Counted from the first letter of the stretch, positions 51,719 to 60,683 are shown. The stretch: 64,000 nt of DNA from Flavobacteriales bacterium UBA7666 (GCA_002483265.1 DLHO01000016.1:62001-126000), one strand, 5' to 3'. The notes: generated from the sequence alone by a model not told the origin. Numbers and translations: made by a program.

Positions 51719-52135
51719 CTATTTCTTTAAATCAAACTCATTCCCACAATCCAGACATTTGTAAACATCTTTCCGGTAAATAGGAAAAATGAACAACAGA
51801 AAAGAAGCTATAGCAGAAAGAACTGCTCCGACACTTTTCATCGATTTATGACCCGATTCAATCCGTATGGATTGGCATTTCGGACAAGCAATTATTTGTT
51901 CATCATCTGTGGTATAAGGAGTTTGTTCCAATTCAAGAAGAACATTTTTTGCATGCGGTAGATCTTCTTCGTTGATCTTTAGTTTAATTCCGCCAACCAA
52001 ATTGGAATACAATGGATTTACGGAGACGATGTTTTCGTCGAATAAAAAACAGGTGATTCCCTCGCTCTCCAATTTGATTTTTAGAATATGGGCATCAATT
52101 GAATTGTCAAATGTTTTAAAAGTTAGAAGTCCCAT
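51719..52135 (-). CDS. DUF2007-like protein with zinc ribbon and membrane segment
   Basis: A 138-residue protein. The N-terminal 70 residues (FKTFDNSIDAHILKIKLESE, VGGIKLKINEEDLPHA) match DUF2007, a putative signal-transduction domain related to PII-like folds. They are followed by CPKCQ (about 84-88) and CLDCGNEF (about 128-135), two CxxC pairs that should form a zinc ribbon, split by a hydrophobic segment (AVLSAIASFLLFIFPIY) that is long enough to cross the membrane. That placement of a membrane span between the zinc ligands is curious; it may instead be a buried helix. Divergent from pyrH. Confidence 0.8.
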   Translation of the reverse strand: MGLLTFKTFDNSIDAHILKIKLESEGITCFLFDENIVSVNPLYSNLVGGIKLKINEEDLPHAKNVLLELEQTPYTTDDEQIIACPKCQSIRIESGHKSMKSVGAVLSAIASFLLFIFPIYRKDVYKCLDCGNEFDLKK

Positions 52136-52216
52136 GCAAATTGGATTTATCTTCTAAAATAGCGAATTATTCATCCACAAATGGCTTTTCCTTTTCCGAT
52201 CTTCAAAGATTCCCAC

Positions 52217-52224
52217 TATATTTG
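52217..52224 (+). promoter_or_regulatory. -7 box (TATATTTG) for pyrH
   Basis: Exact TAnnTTTG match 20 nt before the ATG at 52245. Confidence 0.6.
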
Positions 52225-52244
52225 CGCAACTTCTTTCAATAATT

Positions 52245-52952
52245 ATGAAATACCGTCGTATCCTGCTCAAATTAAGTGGTGAATCTCTCATGGGAGATAA
52301 ACAATTTGGAATTGATAACCAGAGACTTAGTGTTTATGCGAAGCAAATCAAAGAAATCCATGATATGGGAGCTGAAGTGGCAATCGTCATAGGGGGCGGA
52401 AACATTTTTCGCGGTGTTCAGGCCGAAGAAGGTGGAATGGACCGCACGCACGGAGATTATATGGGAATGTTGGCAACCATGATCAACTCCATGGCGCTTC
52501 AGTCGGCATTGGAATCTGCTGGTCTTCAAACACGACTTCAATCTGCAATTGAAATGAAGGAAATCTCCGAACCGTATGTGAGAAGAAGAGCTGTAAGACA
52601 CTTGGAAAAAGGTCGTGTAGTTATTTTTGGTGCAGGAACAGGAAACCCTTATTTTACTACTGATTCAGCAGCATCATTAAGAGCAATTGAAATCAATGCA
52701 GATGTTATTTTGAAAGGAACACGTGTGGATGGAATCTATACTGCAGATCCAGAAAAAGATCCTACCGCTACTAAATTTGACTCCATCACTTTTGAGGATG
52801 CTTACAGCAGAGGATTGAAAGTAATGGATATGACCGCTTTCACACTTTGTATGGAAAATGATTTACCAATTATTGTTTTCGATATGGATACCCCAGGAAA
52901 TCTAAAACGATTGATGGAAGGTGAGCAAGTGGGAACAATTGTAAGAAATTAA
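52245..52952 (+). CDS. pyrH: Uridylate kinase
   Basis: Hexameric bacterial UMP kinase (EC 2.7.4.22), 235 residues. RILLKLSGESLMG, VIGGGNIFRG and GTGNPYFTTDSAASLRA give the phosphate and UMP sites, and GTRVDGIYTADPEKDP is the usual nucleotide-binding loop. It is followed by frr after 36 nt, the standard pyrH-frr order. Confidence 0.98.
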   Translation: MKYRRILLKLSGESLMGDKQFGIDNQRLSVYAKQIKEIHDMGAEVAIVIGGGNIFRGVQAEEGGMDRTHGDYMGMLATMINSMALQSALESAGLQTRLQSAIEMKEISEPYVRRRAVRHLEKGRVVIFGAGTGNPYFTTDSAASLRAIEINADVILKGTRVDGIYTADPEKDPTATKFDSITFEDAYSRGLKVMDMTAFTLCMENDLPIIVFDMDTPGNLKRLMEGEQVGTIVRN

Positions 52953-52957
52953 TAGCT

Positions 52958-52973
52958 ATCCGCCACGGCGGAT
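52958..52973. repeat. Palindrome ATCCGCC-AC-GGCGGAT between pyrH and frr
   Basis: Perfect 7-bp arms with a 2-bp centre, related to the sequence at 51575-51588. It has no T run, so it is probably a repeated intergenic palindrome rather than a terminator. Confidence 0.5.
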
Positions 52974-52988
52974 CAATTTAGATAAATT

Positions 52989-53552
52989 ATGACCGAAGAG
53001 TTAGAACTAATTTATGATGATTTGAAGTCATCAAATGTAAAAGCCCTTGATCACTTAGAAAATGAATTGGTCAAAGTAAGAGCGGGAAAAGCAACACCTT
53101 CTATGCTTTCAGGAGTTATGGTGGATTATTATGGTTCTCTAACTCCAATTCAGCAAGTTGGAAACGTGAATTCCATGGATGCACGTACGTTGACTGTTCA
53201 GGCATTTGAAAAATCCATGTTGAATGAGATCGCTAAAGGGATCATGAATGCAAATTTGGGATTGAATCCTCAAAATAACGGGGAGCAATTAATTATTCAA
53301 ATTCCACTTTTGACAGAAGAACGCAGACGAGATTTGGTGAAGAAAGCCAAAGCTGAAGGAGAACACGCAAAAGTTGGGATCAGAAATAACCGTAAAGATG
53401 CATTGGATATGGTGAAAATGCTGAAAACAGACGGACTTTCTGAGGATATGACCAAAGATGCTGAAACTGAAATTCAGAATGTTACCAATGTTTTCATTAA
53501 GAAAGTGGATGATTTGGTAGATGTAAAAGAAAAAGATATAATGACGATCTAA
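52989..53552 (+). CDS. frr: Ribosome recycling factor
   Basis: Splits post-termination ribosomes together with EF-G; 187 residues. LENELVKVRAGKATPSML, QVGNVNSMDARTLTVQAFE and PLLTEERRRDLVKKAKAEGE are the family signatures. A lipoprotein gene starts 1 nt after its stop codon, so it is probably on the same mRNA. Confidence 0.98.
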   Translation: MTEELELIYDDLKSSNVKALDHLENELVKVRAGKATPSMLSGVMVDYYGSLTPIQQVGNVNSMDARTLTVQAFEKSMLNEIAKGIMNANLGLNPQNNGEQLIIQIPLLTEERRRDLVKKAKAEGEHAKVGIRNNRKDALDMVKMLKTDGLSEDMTKDAETEIQNVTNVFIKKVDDLVDVKEKDIMTI

Positions 53553-53553
53553 G

Positions 53554-53913
53554 ATGCGAACCATTTTATTCATCACTTCACTTTTTTTTCTTTTTTCCTG
53601 CGCAAAACAGCGAATGATCAATCGCTTAGAAGGAAGATGGAACTATACAAAAATGCTGAAGAATAATGGTGAATATGTGTACCATACAGAAGTCTATGAA
53701 TTTACAGGGGGAGACAAGGATAATGATGCCGGTTTCCCTTTTGTTATTTATGGTCAGGATACAATTCATGGTATTTATCGCGTGACCAAGAAAAATGTGA
53801 TCAAGGTGAAGGAAGATCCCGGAGTTGAAATTGATTGGTTGATAGAAGATATGGATAAGAATTCGCTTGTTTTTCGCGTGGCGGAAGGGGTGGTTTTTTT
53901 GAATAAGGACTAA
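53554..53913 (+). CDS. Small lipoprotein, distant relative of the 3408/3994 pair
   Basis: A 119-residue lipoprotein: signal peptide with lipobox LFSC (Cys16) followed by AKQRMINRLEGRW. This start resembles SKEKRIERQL...GKW of the two lipoproteins at 3.4-4.4 kb, and the rest is likewise beta-rich (TEVYEFTGGDKDNDAG, GIYRVTKKNVIKV). The relationship is weak and judged by eye. It starts 1 nt behind frr, which would give it high constitutive transcription. The function is unknown. Confidence 0.78.
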   Translation: MRTILFITSLFFLFSCAKQRMINRLEGRWNYTKMLKNNGEYVYHTEVYEFTGGDKDNDAGFPFVIYGQDTIHGIYRVTKKNVIKVKEDPGVEIDWLIEDMDKNSLVFRVAEGVVFLNKD

Positions 53914-53942
53914 TCCTGAATAGAAGATAATTCATCGAGCAA

Positions 53943-53988
53943 ATAGACACAGCTTGTCCCGCCAATACGGGATGTCTATCCGTTTTTT
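53943..53988. terminator. Two-tier hairpin terminator between the lipoprotein and the helicase gene
   Basis: ATAGACA (53943-53949) pairs with TGTCTAT (53973-53979) and an inner TCCCG (53957-53961) pairs with CGGGA (53968-53972), followed by a run of T. The two genes are convergent, so it can stop the frr transcript. Confidence 0.75.
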
Positions 53989-53994
53989 GCAGAA

Positions 53995-56900
53995 TCAGGA
54001 ATTTAATAAATCAGTAGAAGAAACCTCCACCAATCCCAATCCTCCTGAATAATACAAGTACCCTTTAATAGCTGTCATTCCAATTTCCTGCAGTACGGTC
54101 ATATAGCCCAATACTTGCTTTTCGTGTTTAGCACTTTTTTCTCCTGTCTTAAAATCAATGACAATTGTTTGTTGATCTGAAACGATGAGCTTGTCTGGTC
54201 TTAATCGTGTTTTAGAATCAAAGATCAAGGTGCGCTCGTTCAAGTGTTTTCCACTTTCAAATAATTCCAATAGTAAGTTGTTGGCAAAGGCTTCTTCCAG
54301 TAGACTGACCAAAATCCCTTCGAAGTCTTGTTCAATTTCTCCTTTTAGAAGACCAGTTTTCAAAGCTGAAAAAGCCGTTTCTGCGGAATGCGATTTTTCC
54401 ATGATGAAATGAAACTGTTTTCCAATGCGTTGCTCAGTTGTCAATCTGTCTTCTTCTTGTTCCTTCGTAGACTGGATACTGATTTCAGGAAACCATAAAA
54501 AATTACGAATCGATTGTGGACTGTAATCTGTGGTGTTTTTTCGTGAATGATGTTTGATTTCCGGAACTTCTCCGAGTTTTAAATGAAACACACCTTCTTC
54601 TTCCGTTTCCGGAAATAAGTTCGTGAAAATGGTATTGAACTTATCATAAAAACTGTTTCTGGAACCTTTCAAATTGATTGCATACAAGCGATCTTGCGGT
54701 CGGGTAAATGCAACATACAACAAATTAATAGCATCCATTTTTTGTGCAGCATCTTCCTTTTCTGCTTCTAGCTGAATGGCCGGAATAGCAGTTTCAAACT
54801 TGCTCATCTTCGTTTCAACAATGTGGTCGTTGATTTCCATTAAATAAGAATCGTTGTTATTTCCCTCGTTGAAGAAATTAAAAGAAGGAATAATCACAAC
54901 GGGAAACTCCAGACCTTTTGACTTATGAGCAGTCATAATTTGGATGGCTTGCTCATTTTCGGAAAGCTGAACACTAAACTTACTTTTGTTTTTCTCGTAA
55001 TAATTGAGGAATTCCATCAGATCGGGGCCATTCGACATATCAAACTGATAAGCCAGATCCAACAACTGTTGCAAATACGTGTTTTCAATTGAATCTAATT
55101 CAACAAGCATTAAAAAATCGACCAGCAAGGAATAGATATTCTGAAAACTTGCATCTAAAAAGTCAGCGTTTAATCTACTGCTATCAAAGAAAAGCTGTTC
55201 TGAAAAATAAAATTTGGAATCGGTATCGACCCGGAAACATGCTCCATAAGTTTCAAAAGCATCTTTCTTTTCTAAGATTTCAAAATAGAAATAGGCAAAC
55301 TGCATGGCTCGCTGAAAATCAAAACGATTGACTTTCCACTTGCAGTAACAAATCGTCAATTGAACGAATTGATCACTATTCACCAATAGGGAGTCCGAAG
55401 AAACAATTTGATATCCTCTCGATTTCAAGAAATTTGCATACTGATTACAATCGCGTTTCTTTCTTCCAAGAACACAGATTTCGTGTGGTTTATAACCGTC
55501 TGCAATGCATTGCTGCACCCATTTAAGTAGTTGGCTATTGGTGAATTTGGCCGAATCAAGATCCTTTTGCGGATTCATCAGGATTTCTACATAACCACCT
55601 TTTTTGCCTTTAGGATTTTGCTTCAGGTGTTTATAGAATTCTTGTCCGTTTTCCGGCATGTAGGACATTAGCTCTTCAAAGAAACGATTATTGAAGGTTA
55701 CAATTTCTTCTGCCGATCGCCAATTGTCTTCCAAGCCTTCAACTGTTCCCATTTTTTGAAAAAACAAGGAACGCAGTTCAATGGAAGGTTCTTTTTCCGG
55801 ATTGTAGATGGCAGGAAGTGCAATGAACTGCTCAGCTACTCCATTTTTAAAACGGTAAATGGATTGTTTGGGATCGCCTACAATAAAATTGAAGTAATTG
55901 CTTCCCAAAGAATTATGAATCAAGGGAACAATATTGAGCCATTGCAGACGGGAAGTATCCTGAAATTCATCCAGAAAGAAGTGGTTGAATCGGGATCCCA
56001 GTCGCTCATAAATAAATGGAGCATCTTCATTTTGAACCAATTCGGCAACCAGTTTATTGAATTCGCTTACCCGAATAATGGATTCTTTGTTTCTGATCTC
56101 GTCCATACTAAGTGCTAATTCTTTCAAAATAGCGAGTAAATGGAATTGTTGGATCTTAAAGTCCAGTTCAATCCAATGCGGACTTTTTTCTGCAATGAAC
56201 TGAAGAAATTCCAGATAAACGGGCGAGAATTGTGTTTCTTTTCCTTCTTCGATGGTTTTTAATATGTTCGTCTGGTTTGCTTCTGTTCGTTTGCTTTCCT
56301 TCAGGAAAAAGATCAAGTCCGAATTGAGCTGCAGATTAAAAACAATAGGTTTGAAAGTGGTGCTTTTTCCGGCAAAAGCGTTTGCATCCACTCCCGAATC
56401 TAAAAATAAGCGGTTCAAAGAATTCAATCGGATTGTTAACTCCTCTTTTTCAGCTTTGAATTGCAATTTCCACAGATCCAGTTGCTCTTTTTTGAAATCT
56501 GTTTTTGCAAGTGTTTTGATGATTTGAAAATAACCTTCATTGGTCAGAGCTTTCGCTTTCGACAACAATATTTTCTTCAGATTCCAATCATTTTCTTCCT
56601 CCAGATTCGATTTCGCGAAATTCAAAGCAAGCTGATATAACTTCGTTTGGTTCTTTGCATCGATATTGCTTAGTAGCTCATCAATGGCTTTTTCAAGAAT
56701 TAAGGTGTCATCCAGAGAAATTTCGAAACTCTCAGGCAGGTCCAAATCTCTTGCAAACGAACGAATCAATCGGAGATTAAATTTGTCAATGGTCATTACA
56801 TTGAAATCTTCGTATTGATGCAAAATCTTTCGAAGTACTAATCGTGCTCTTGAACGAATTGATTCAGGGGTTGTTCCAACGAAACCGGCAATTTCTTCCA

Positions 56901-57138
56901 AATAAGCAAGTGTATCTTCTTTTCCGTGGGCAAGCTTGTTTAAATCACTCATGATCCGTGATTTCATTTCAATACTTGCTTTGTTGGTGAAAGTCATCGC
57001 CATGATTTGACTGATCTCGGCTTTGTCCTCATTTTCAGAGAGAAGCAAGCGCAGATAATTGCGCACCAAATTGTACGTTTTACCACTTCCGGCAGAAGCG
57101 TTTACAATCAGAAAAGGTTTGCTTACATCCGAATTCAT
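53995..57138 (-). CDS. UvrD-type helicase-nuclease (AddA/RecB-like)
   Basis: A 1047-residue DNA helicase with a C-terminal nuclease domain, as in AddA/RecB of recombination repair. ATG 57138 is preferred over TTG 57147. Helicase motifs: ASAGSGKTY (Walker A, 14-22), MAMTFTNKAS, FFLDEFQDTSRLQW (Walker B), VGDPKQSIYRFKNG, MTAHKSKGLEFPVV and LLYVAFTRPQDRLY. The nuclease signature RPDKLIV followed by VIDFKTG (Asp...Asp-x-Lys) is intact near the end. Its natural partner (an AddB-like protein) is not adjacent. It is divergent from the MbnP-like gene. Confidence 0.9.
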   Translation of the reverse strand: MNSDVSKPFLIVNASAGSGKTYNLVRNYLRLLLSENEDKAEISQIMAMTFTNKASIEMKSRIMSDLNKLAHGKEDTLAYLEEIAGFVGTTPESIRSRARLVLRKILHQYEDFNVMTIDKFNLRLIRSFARDLDLPESFEISLDDTLILEKAIDELLSNIDAKNQTKLYQLALNFAKSNLEEENDWNLKKILLSKAKALTNEGYFQIIKTLAKTDFKKEQLDLWKLQFKAEKEELTIRLNSLNRLFLDSGVDANAFAGKSTTFKPIVFNLQLNSDLIFFLKESKRTEANQTNILKTIEEGKETQFSPVYLEFLQFIAEKSPHWIELDFKIQQFHLLAILKELALSMDEIRNKESIIRVSEFNKLVAELVQNEDAPFIYERLGSRFNHFFLDEFQDTSRLQWLNIVPLIHNSLGSNYFNFIVGDPKQSIYRFKNGVAEQFIALPAIYNPEKEPSIELRSLFFQKMGTVEGLEDNWRSAEEIVTFNNRFFEELMSYMPENGQEFYKHLKQNPKGKKGGYVEILMNPQKDLDSAKFTNSQLLKWVQQCIADGYKPHEICVLGRKKRDCNQYANFLKSRGYQIVSSDSLLVNSDQFVQLTICYCKWKVNRFDFQRAMQFAYFYFEILEKKDAFETYGACFRVDTDSKFYFSEQLFFDSSRLNADFLDASFQNIYSLLVDFLMLVELDSIENTYLQQLLDLAYQFDMSNGPDLMEFLNYYEKNKSKFSVQLSENEQAIQIMTAHKSKGLEFPVVIIPSFNFFNEGNNNDSYLMEINDHIVETKMSKFETAIPAIQLEAEKEDAAQKMDAINLLYVAFTRPQDRLYAINLKGSRNSFYDKFNTIFTNLFPETEEEGVFHLKLGEVPEIKHHSRKNTTDYSPQSIRNFLWFPEISIQSTKEQEEDRLTTEQRIGKQFHFIMEKSHSAETAFSALKTGLLKGEIEQDFEGILVSLLEEAFANNLLLELFESGKHLNERTLIFDSKTRLRPDKLIVSDQQTIVIDFKTGEKSAKHEKQVLGYMTVLQEIGMTAIKGYLYYSGGLGLVEVSSTDLLNS

Positions 57139-57159
57139 ACAGATCAATCAATAATCCCT

Positions 57160-57167
57160 CGAAATTA
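57160..57167 (-). promoter_or_regulatory. -7-like box (TAATTTCG) for the helicase gene
   Basis: Minus-strand TAATTTCG, 7 of 8 to TAnnTTTG, 21 nt upstream of the start codon at 57138. Same variant as before the AI-2E transporter. Confidence 0.35.
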
Positions 57168-57221
57168 CCTAAAATCCTTTGGACACTTCTTCTATTTTTA
57201 GGAATTCTCTGGGCATTGTTT

Positions 57222-57229
57222 TAAATTTG
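57222..57229 (+). promoter_or_regulatory. -7 box (TAAATTTG) for the MbnP/MbnH pair
   Basis: Exact TAnnTTTG match, 13 nt before the ATG at 57243. Confidence 0.55.
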
Positions 57230-57242
57230 GTAAAACAACTAA

Positions 57243-58001
57243 ATGAAACATTTTCCAATTCTTGCGTTGCTTATTGTTGTAGCCTTATTTTCCTGCAATA
57301 AAAATGATCCGAAATCAGGTCATGATGATATGATTGAACCTCCTCATAGCAGTAGATTGGATATGCAACCTGTTTTTGGATCAACAAATTTGAAATTGGA
57401 TTCTACATATATTTTAAGCAACGGTTTTGAAATCAAGTTCATTGAACTAAAGGCTTACTTCACAGATATTCAATCCGGAGGGACTTTTTTGAAAGATGTC
57501 GCATTATTTAATTTCAGAGAAACAGGAACGCTTGTCTATCAATATGGTCAACTCTCTTCAAATCCTTCTCTTCAATTCGGAATTGGCGTTCCACCTTCAA
57601 TCAATCACAATGATCCCAGTGTTTTTCCTGCTTCAAATCCCTTGAATATCGCTATTGCGAATGACATGCATTGGGATTGGAATCCGGGTTATATCTTTTT
57701 TAAGGTCGAGGCCAAAGTGGACACGATTGTGGACGGAATTACAAATTGTGACCACAATTTAATATATCATGTTGGAACGGATTCATATTATTCAACCAAA
57801 ACAATTTCAAATCTAAACTGGGTTTCATCGAATGCTGTATTTTATAGAGCTTGGTTAAAGATGGATTTGAAAAATTTCTTTGAAAATCCCGGAAATTCAA
57901 TTGATGTAAAAACAGAATTTACTACTCACAGCATGGCTTCTCAAAGTGTTTTAACCGAAAAAGCGCGGCAAAATTTCGCTGCATCTATTAGCGCGCTATG
58001 A
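57243..58001 (+). CDS. MbnP-like copper-binding lipoprotein
   Basis: A 252-residue lipoprotein: lipobox LFSC (Cys18), then a beta-rich domain. The hallmark of the MbnP family is a M-x-W-x-W-x-x-G-Y block; here MHWDWNPGYIFFKVEA with Met142, Trp144, Trp146 and Tyr150. In the studied MbnP/MbnH pair the di-haem enzyme oxidises a tryptophan of MbnP to kynurenine, which helps form a copper site. The next gene is such a di-haem enzyme and overlaps by 4 nt, so the two very likely work together at the periplasmic face. Which tryptophan is modified here is unknown. Confidence 0.82.
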   Translation: MKHFPILALLIVVALFSCNKNDPKSGHDDMIEPPHSSRLDMQPVFGSTNLKLDSTYILSNGFEIKFIELKAYFTDIQSGGTFLKDVALFNFRETGTLVYQYGQLSSNPSLQFGIGVPPSINHNDPSVFPASNPLNIAIANDMHWDWNPGYIFFKVEAKVDTIVDGITNCDHNLIYHVGTDSYYSTKTISNLNWVSSNAVFYRAWLKMDLKNFFENPGNSIDVKTEFTTHSMASQSVLTEKARQNFAASISAL

Positions 58002-59077
58002 ATAAATTCTTCTTTGGAATATTGCTTTTGCTGGGACTCTTTTTAGCGTGTACGAAGGAAAAGGTTGGTTACGATCCAACTCCGTATACTCTTAAAATTC
58101 CGAGCCATTTTCCCCAGATGAATGTTCCGTCAGATAATCCAATGACGGAAGAAGGAGTTTTGTTGGGAAGAATGCTCTTTTATGAAACGAAATTATCATT
58201 AAATCAAAGTATTTCCTGTGGATCTTGCCACGCACCGGATGCTTCATTTTCAGATGTGAATCAATTTTCTCAGGGAGTGAACGGAACTTTGGGAGTAAGA
58301 AATGCAATGGCATTGGTAAACTTGGGGTGGCAAACCAGTTTCTTCTGGGACGGAAGAGCACACACGTTGGAAGAGCAAATTTTAGAGCCTGTTCCAAATC
58401 CAATTGAAATGCATTTGCAATGGAAAGATGCCATTGCACGTTTAAAATCGGATGGAGTTTACCGGAACCAGTTTTTCAAAGCATTTGGAATAGTTGATTT
58501 CAATGAAACACATGTGGCGAAAGCACTTGCACAGTTTTTGCGGACAATGATCTCTGGAGAATCCAAATACGATGTGATGTATAAGTTTGCAAATAATATT
58601 CCCTTATCTTCTTCCGAATTGGCGATCAAAAATTCCGTTACATCGGAGGAATGGGCCGGATTTGATTTATTTAAAAGTCTCAACGGTGCAGATTGTTTTC
58701 ATTGTCATAACGGAACTTTGATGCAGGTTCAAAAATTTTCAAATAATGGATTGGATGCAATCTTCTCAGATCTGGGAAGAGGAGCAATTACCAATAATGC
58801 AAACGACAATGGAAAGTTTAAAGTTCCAACACTCCGAAACATTGCACTTTCGGCGCCTTATATGCATGATGGAAGATTTGCAACATTGGATGACGTGATT
58901 GAACATTATTCGACTGGAATTCAACATTCTGCAACAATCGATCCTTTGATCGAATTTGCAAGTCAAGGTGGGGTTCAATTGGATCCAAATCAGCGTAATC
59001 AGCTGAAAGCCTTTTTATTAACGTTAACAGATCATAATTTTGTAACTAATCCGGACTTTAAACCGTTAAACCCTTAA
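57998..59077 (+). CDS. MbnH-like di-haem cytochrome c (MauG/cytochrome c peroxidase family)
   Basis: A 359-residue lipoprotein (lipobox FLAC, Cys18) with two c-type haem motifs, CGSCH (74-78) and CFHCH (233-237), the layout of bacterial di-haem peroxidases and MauG. Other family blocks are LGRMLFYETKLS, FFWDGRAHTLEEQ, VPTLRNIALSAPYMHDGRF and FLLTLTDH. The ATGA overlap with the MbnP-like gene and the lipid anchors of both proteins argue for a dedicated tryptophan-oxidising partner (MbnH) rather than a general peroxide-removing enzyme; this is inferred from context. Confidence 0.88.
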   Translation: MNKFFFGILLLLGLFLACTKEKVGYDPTPYTLKIPSHFPQMNVPSDNPMTEEGVLLGRMLFYETKLSLNQSISCGSCHAPDASFSDVNQFSQGVNGTLGVRNAMALVNLGWQTSFFWDGRAHTLEEQILEPVPNPIEMHLQWKDAIARLKSDGVYRNQFFKAFGIVDFNETHVAKALAQFLRTMISGESKYDVMYKFANNIPLSSSELAIKNSVTSEEWAGFDLFKSLNGADCFHCHNGTLMQVQKFSNNGLDAIFSDLGRGAITNNANDNGKFKVPTLRNIALSAPYMHDGRFATLDDVIEHYSTGIQHSATIDPLIEFASQGGVQLDPNQRNQLKAFLLTLTDHNFVTNPDFKPLNP

Positions 59078-59098
59078 CGAAGTAAGTCTAATTGTTAG

Positions 59099-59106
59099 TA
59101 CATTTG
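59099..59106 (+). promoter_or_regulatory. -7 box (TACATTTG) for the 59117 gene
   Basis: Exact TAnnTTTG match, 10 nt before the ATG at 59117, so the leader is very short. The box lies inside a small palindrome, GTACATTTGTAC (59098-59109). Confidence 0.55.
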
Positions 59107-59116
59107 TACAAGTGAT

Positions 59117-60550
59117 ATGGAAGAAATGGTAGACGAAAGAAGATTAACCACCGAGGAGAAAGCCTTGAAAATTAATCTAACAAGTGACATTTATGGTTGT
59201 TTTGCCGAAATTGGTGCAGGACAGGAAGTTGCAGCTAACTTTTTTAAGGCTGGAGGTAGTTCCGGAACCATTGCTTATACGCAATCCGCATATGATATGA
59301 AAGTATCAGATGCGATGTATGGCGCTGCTTCAAGATATGTTTGTGAGGAGCGTTTAATTACAATGCTTCGAACAGAATACGAAACCTTGTGTGATCGTCT
59401 TCCTAAAAAACAGGAAGTAGCACGTTTCTTTGCATTTTGTAATACCGTTGAATCTTTAAATTATCACAAGACAAACCAAGGTCAAGGTTGGGTTGGATTG
59501 CGTTTTCAACTAAAACAAGGAGGCGAATTCAATGATATTATTTTGCACGTAAAAATGCACGATAATTCCCATAAGGCGCAACAAGAAGCTCTAGGGATTT
59601 TGGGTGTAAACCTGATCCATGCAGCTTATTTTTCAACAGACGATTTAGAAGAATTCTTAACCAACCTGGTACATCGTATTCCAAGAGATCGTGTAGAAGT
59701 AGATATGTTACGTGTTTCCGGTCCGGACTTAGGTTTGGTTGATAACCGGATTATCGCATTGAATTTGGTTAAGAGAGGAATGACAGACGCAACTATGTTT
59801 GATTTGTGTGGTACCGTTCTTCAGCCTGCAGCTGCATTGTATAAAAAGAATATTTTGTTGATGCGTGGTCGATTCAGACCCGTAACTAAAGTTCATTTGG
59901 ACATGATTGCTCATGGAACAGAACAGTTCCTGAAAGAAGATGGTGTTCGCGAAGATAATTTGTCGGTGATTTTCGAATTGACCTTGAAAGATTTGACAGC
60001 AGACGGAAAAATTTCGGATAAAGACTTTATAGACCGTGCTGAATTATTAGAATCCTTAGGATATACCGTAATGATTTCAAATTACTTGAAACATTACAAA
60101 ATGCTGGATTATCTTGCAACGATTGCCCGTGGTCAAAAAATGGGAGTAATTGCTGGAATTTATAATCTACATACCATCTTTGATGAGCGTTATTACGACA
60201 ATTTACCGGGTGGTTTGTTAGAAGCATTTGGTATTGGATTCGGACACAATGTGAAAATGTATGTTTATCCTGCACTAAATGTGGATACAGGTGAATTATA
60301 TACTTTAGATCAGTTGACGATCCCAAAACATTTGCATGGTTTGGTTCAATTCCTAAAGGACAACAACAAATTGGCTGCAATTTCGAATTTTGACATGGAA
60401 GCATTGAAAATCCTTTCGGATGATGTATTGTCAAAAATCCGCGCTGGAGTTACAAGTTGGGAACAAGATGTTCCTGAAAATGTCGTAAAAGCGATTAAAT
60501 ACTACGAACTTTTTGGGTACGACAAAAAGAAAGATGTGGTAAGTGTATAG
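59117..60550 (+). CDS. Conserved cytosolic protein of unknown function
   Basis: A 477-residue protein without signal peptide or membrane segment. It begins RRLTTEEKALKINL, then FAEIGAGQEVAANFFKAGG and TQSAYDMKVSDAMYG, continues with LRVSGPDLGLVDNRIIAL and FDLCGTVLQPAAALYKKN, and ends near GYDKKKDVVSV. I recall this sequence type as widely conserved in Bacteroidota and related bacteria, often under unsupported labels (nicotinate-nucleotide adenylyltransferase or TonB-dependent receptor). I see neither a nucleotidyltransferase HxGH motif nor a barrel. Preserved Asp, Asn and His residues in the two central blocks may be functional. It has its own promoter box with a very short leader. Confidence 0.8.
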   Translation: MEEMVDERRLTTEEKALKINLTSDIYGCFAEIGAGQEVAANFFKAGGSSGTIAYTQSAYDMKVSDAMYGAASRYVCEERLITMLRTEYETLCDRLPKKQEVARFFAFCNTVESLNYHKTNQGQGWVGLRFQLKQGGEFNDIILHVKMHDNSHKAQQEALGILGVNLIHAAYFSTDDLEEFLTNLVHRIPRDRVEVDMLRVSGPDLGLVDNRIIALNLVKRGMTDATMFDLCGTVLQPAAALYKKNILLMRGRFRPVTKVHLDMIAHGTEQFLKEDGVREDNLSVIFELTLKDLTADGKISDKDFIDRAELLESLGYTVMISNYLKHYKMLDYLATIARGQKMGVIAGIYNLHTIFDERYYDNLPGGLLEAFGIGFGHNVKMYVYPALNVDTGELYTLDQLTIPKHLHGLVQFLKDNNKLAAISNFDMEALKILSDDVLSKIRAGVTSWEQDVPENVVKAIKYYELFGYDKKKDVVSV

Positions 60551-60683
60551 TGATTTAAAGAATCTTGATAGTTAGCAAATTAGTGAATTTTTGAATAAAT
60601 ATGCCTAAAAAGATTTGTTAGAAATCTGTTTTAGTGGCAAATTATTACTTACATTGGTCAATAATGCTGCTATTCACGTTCCC

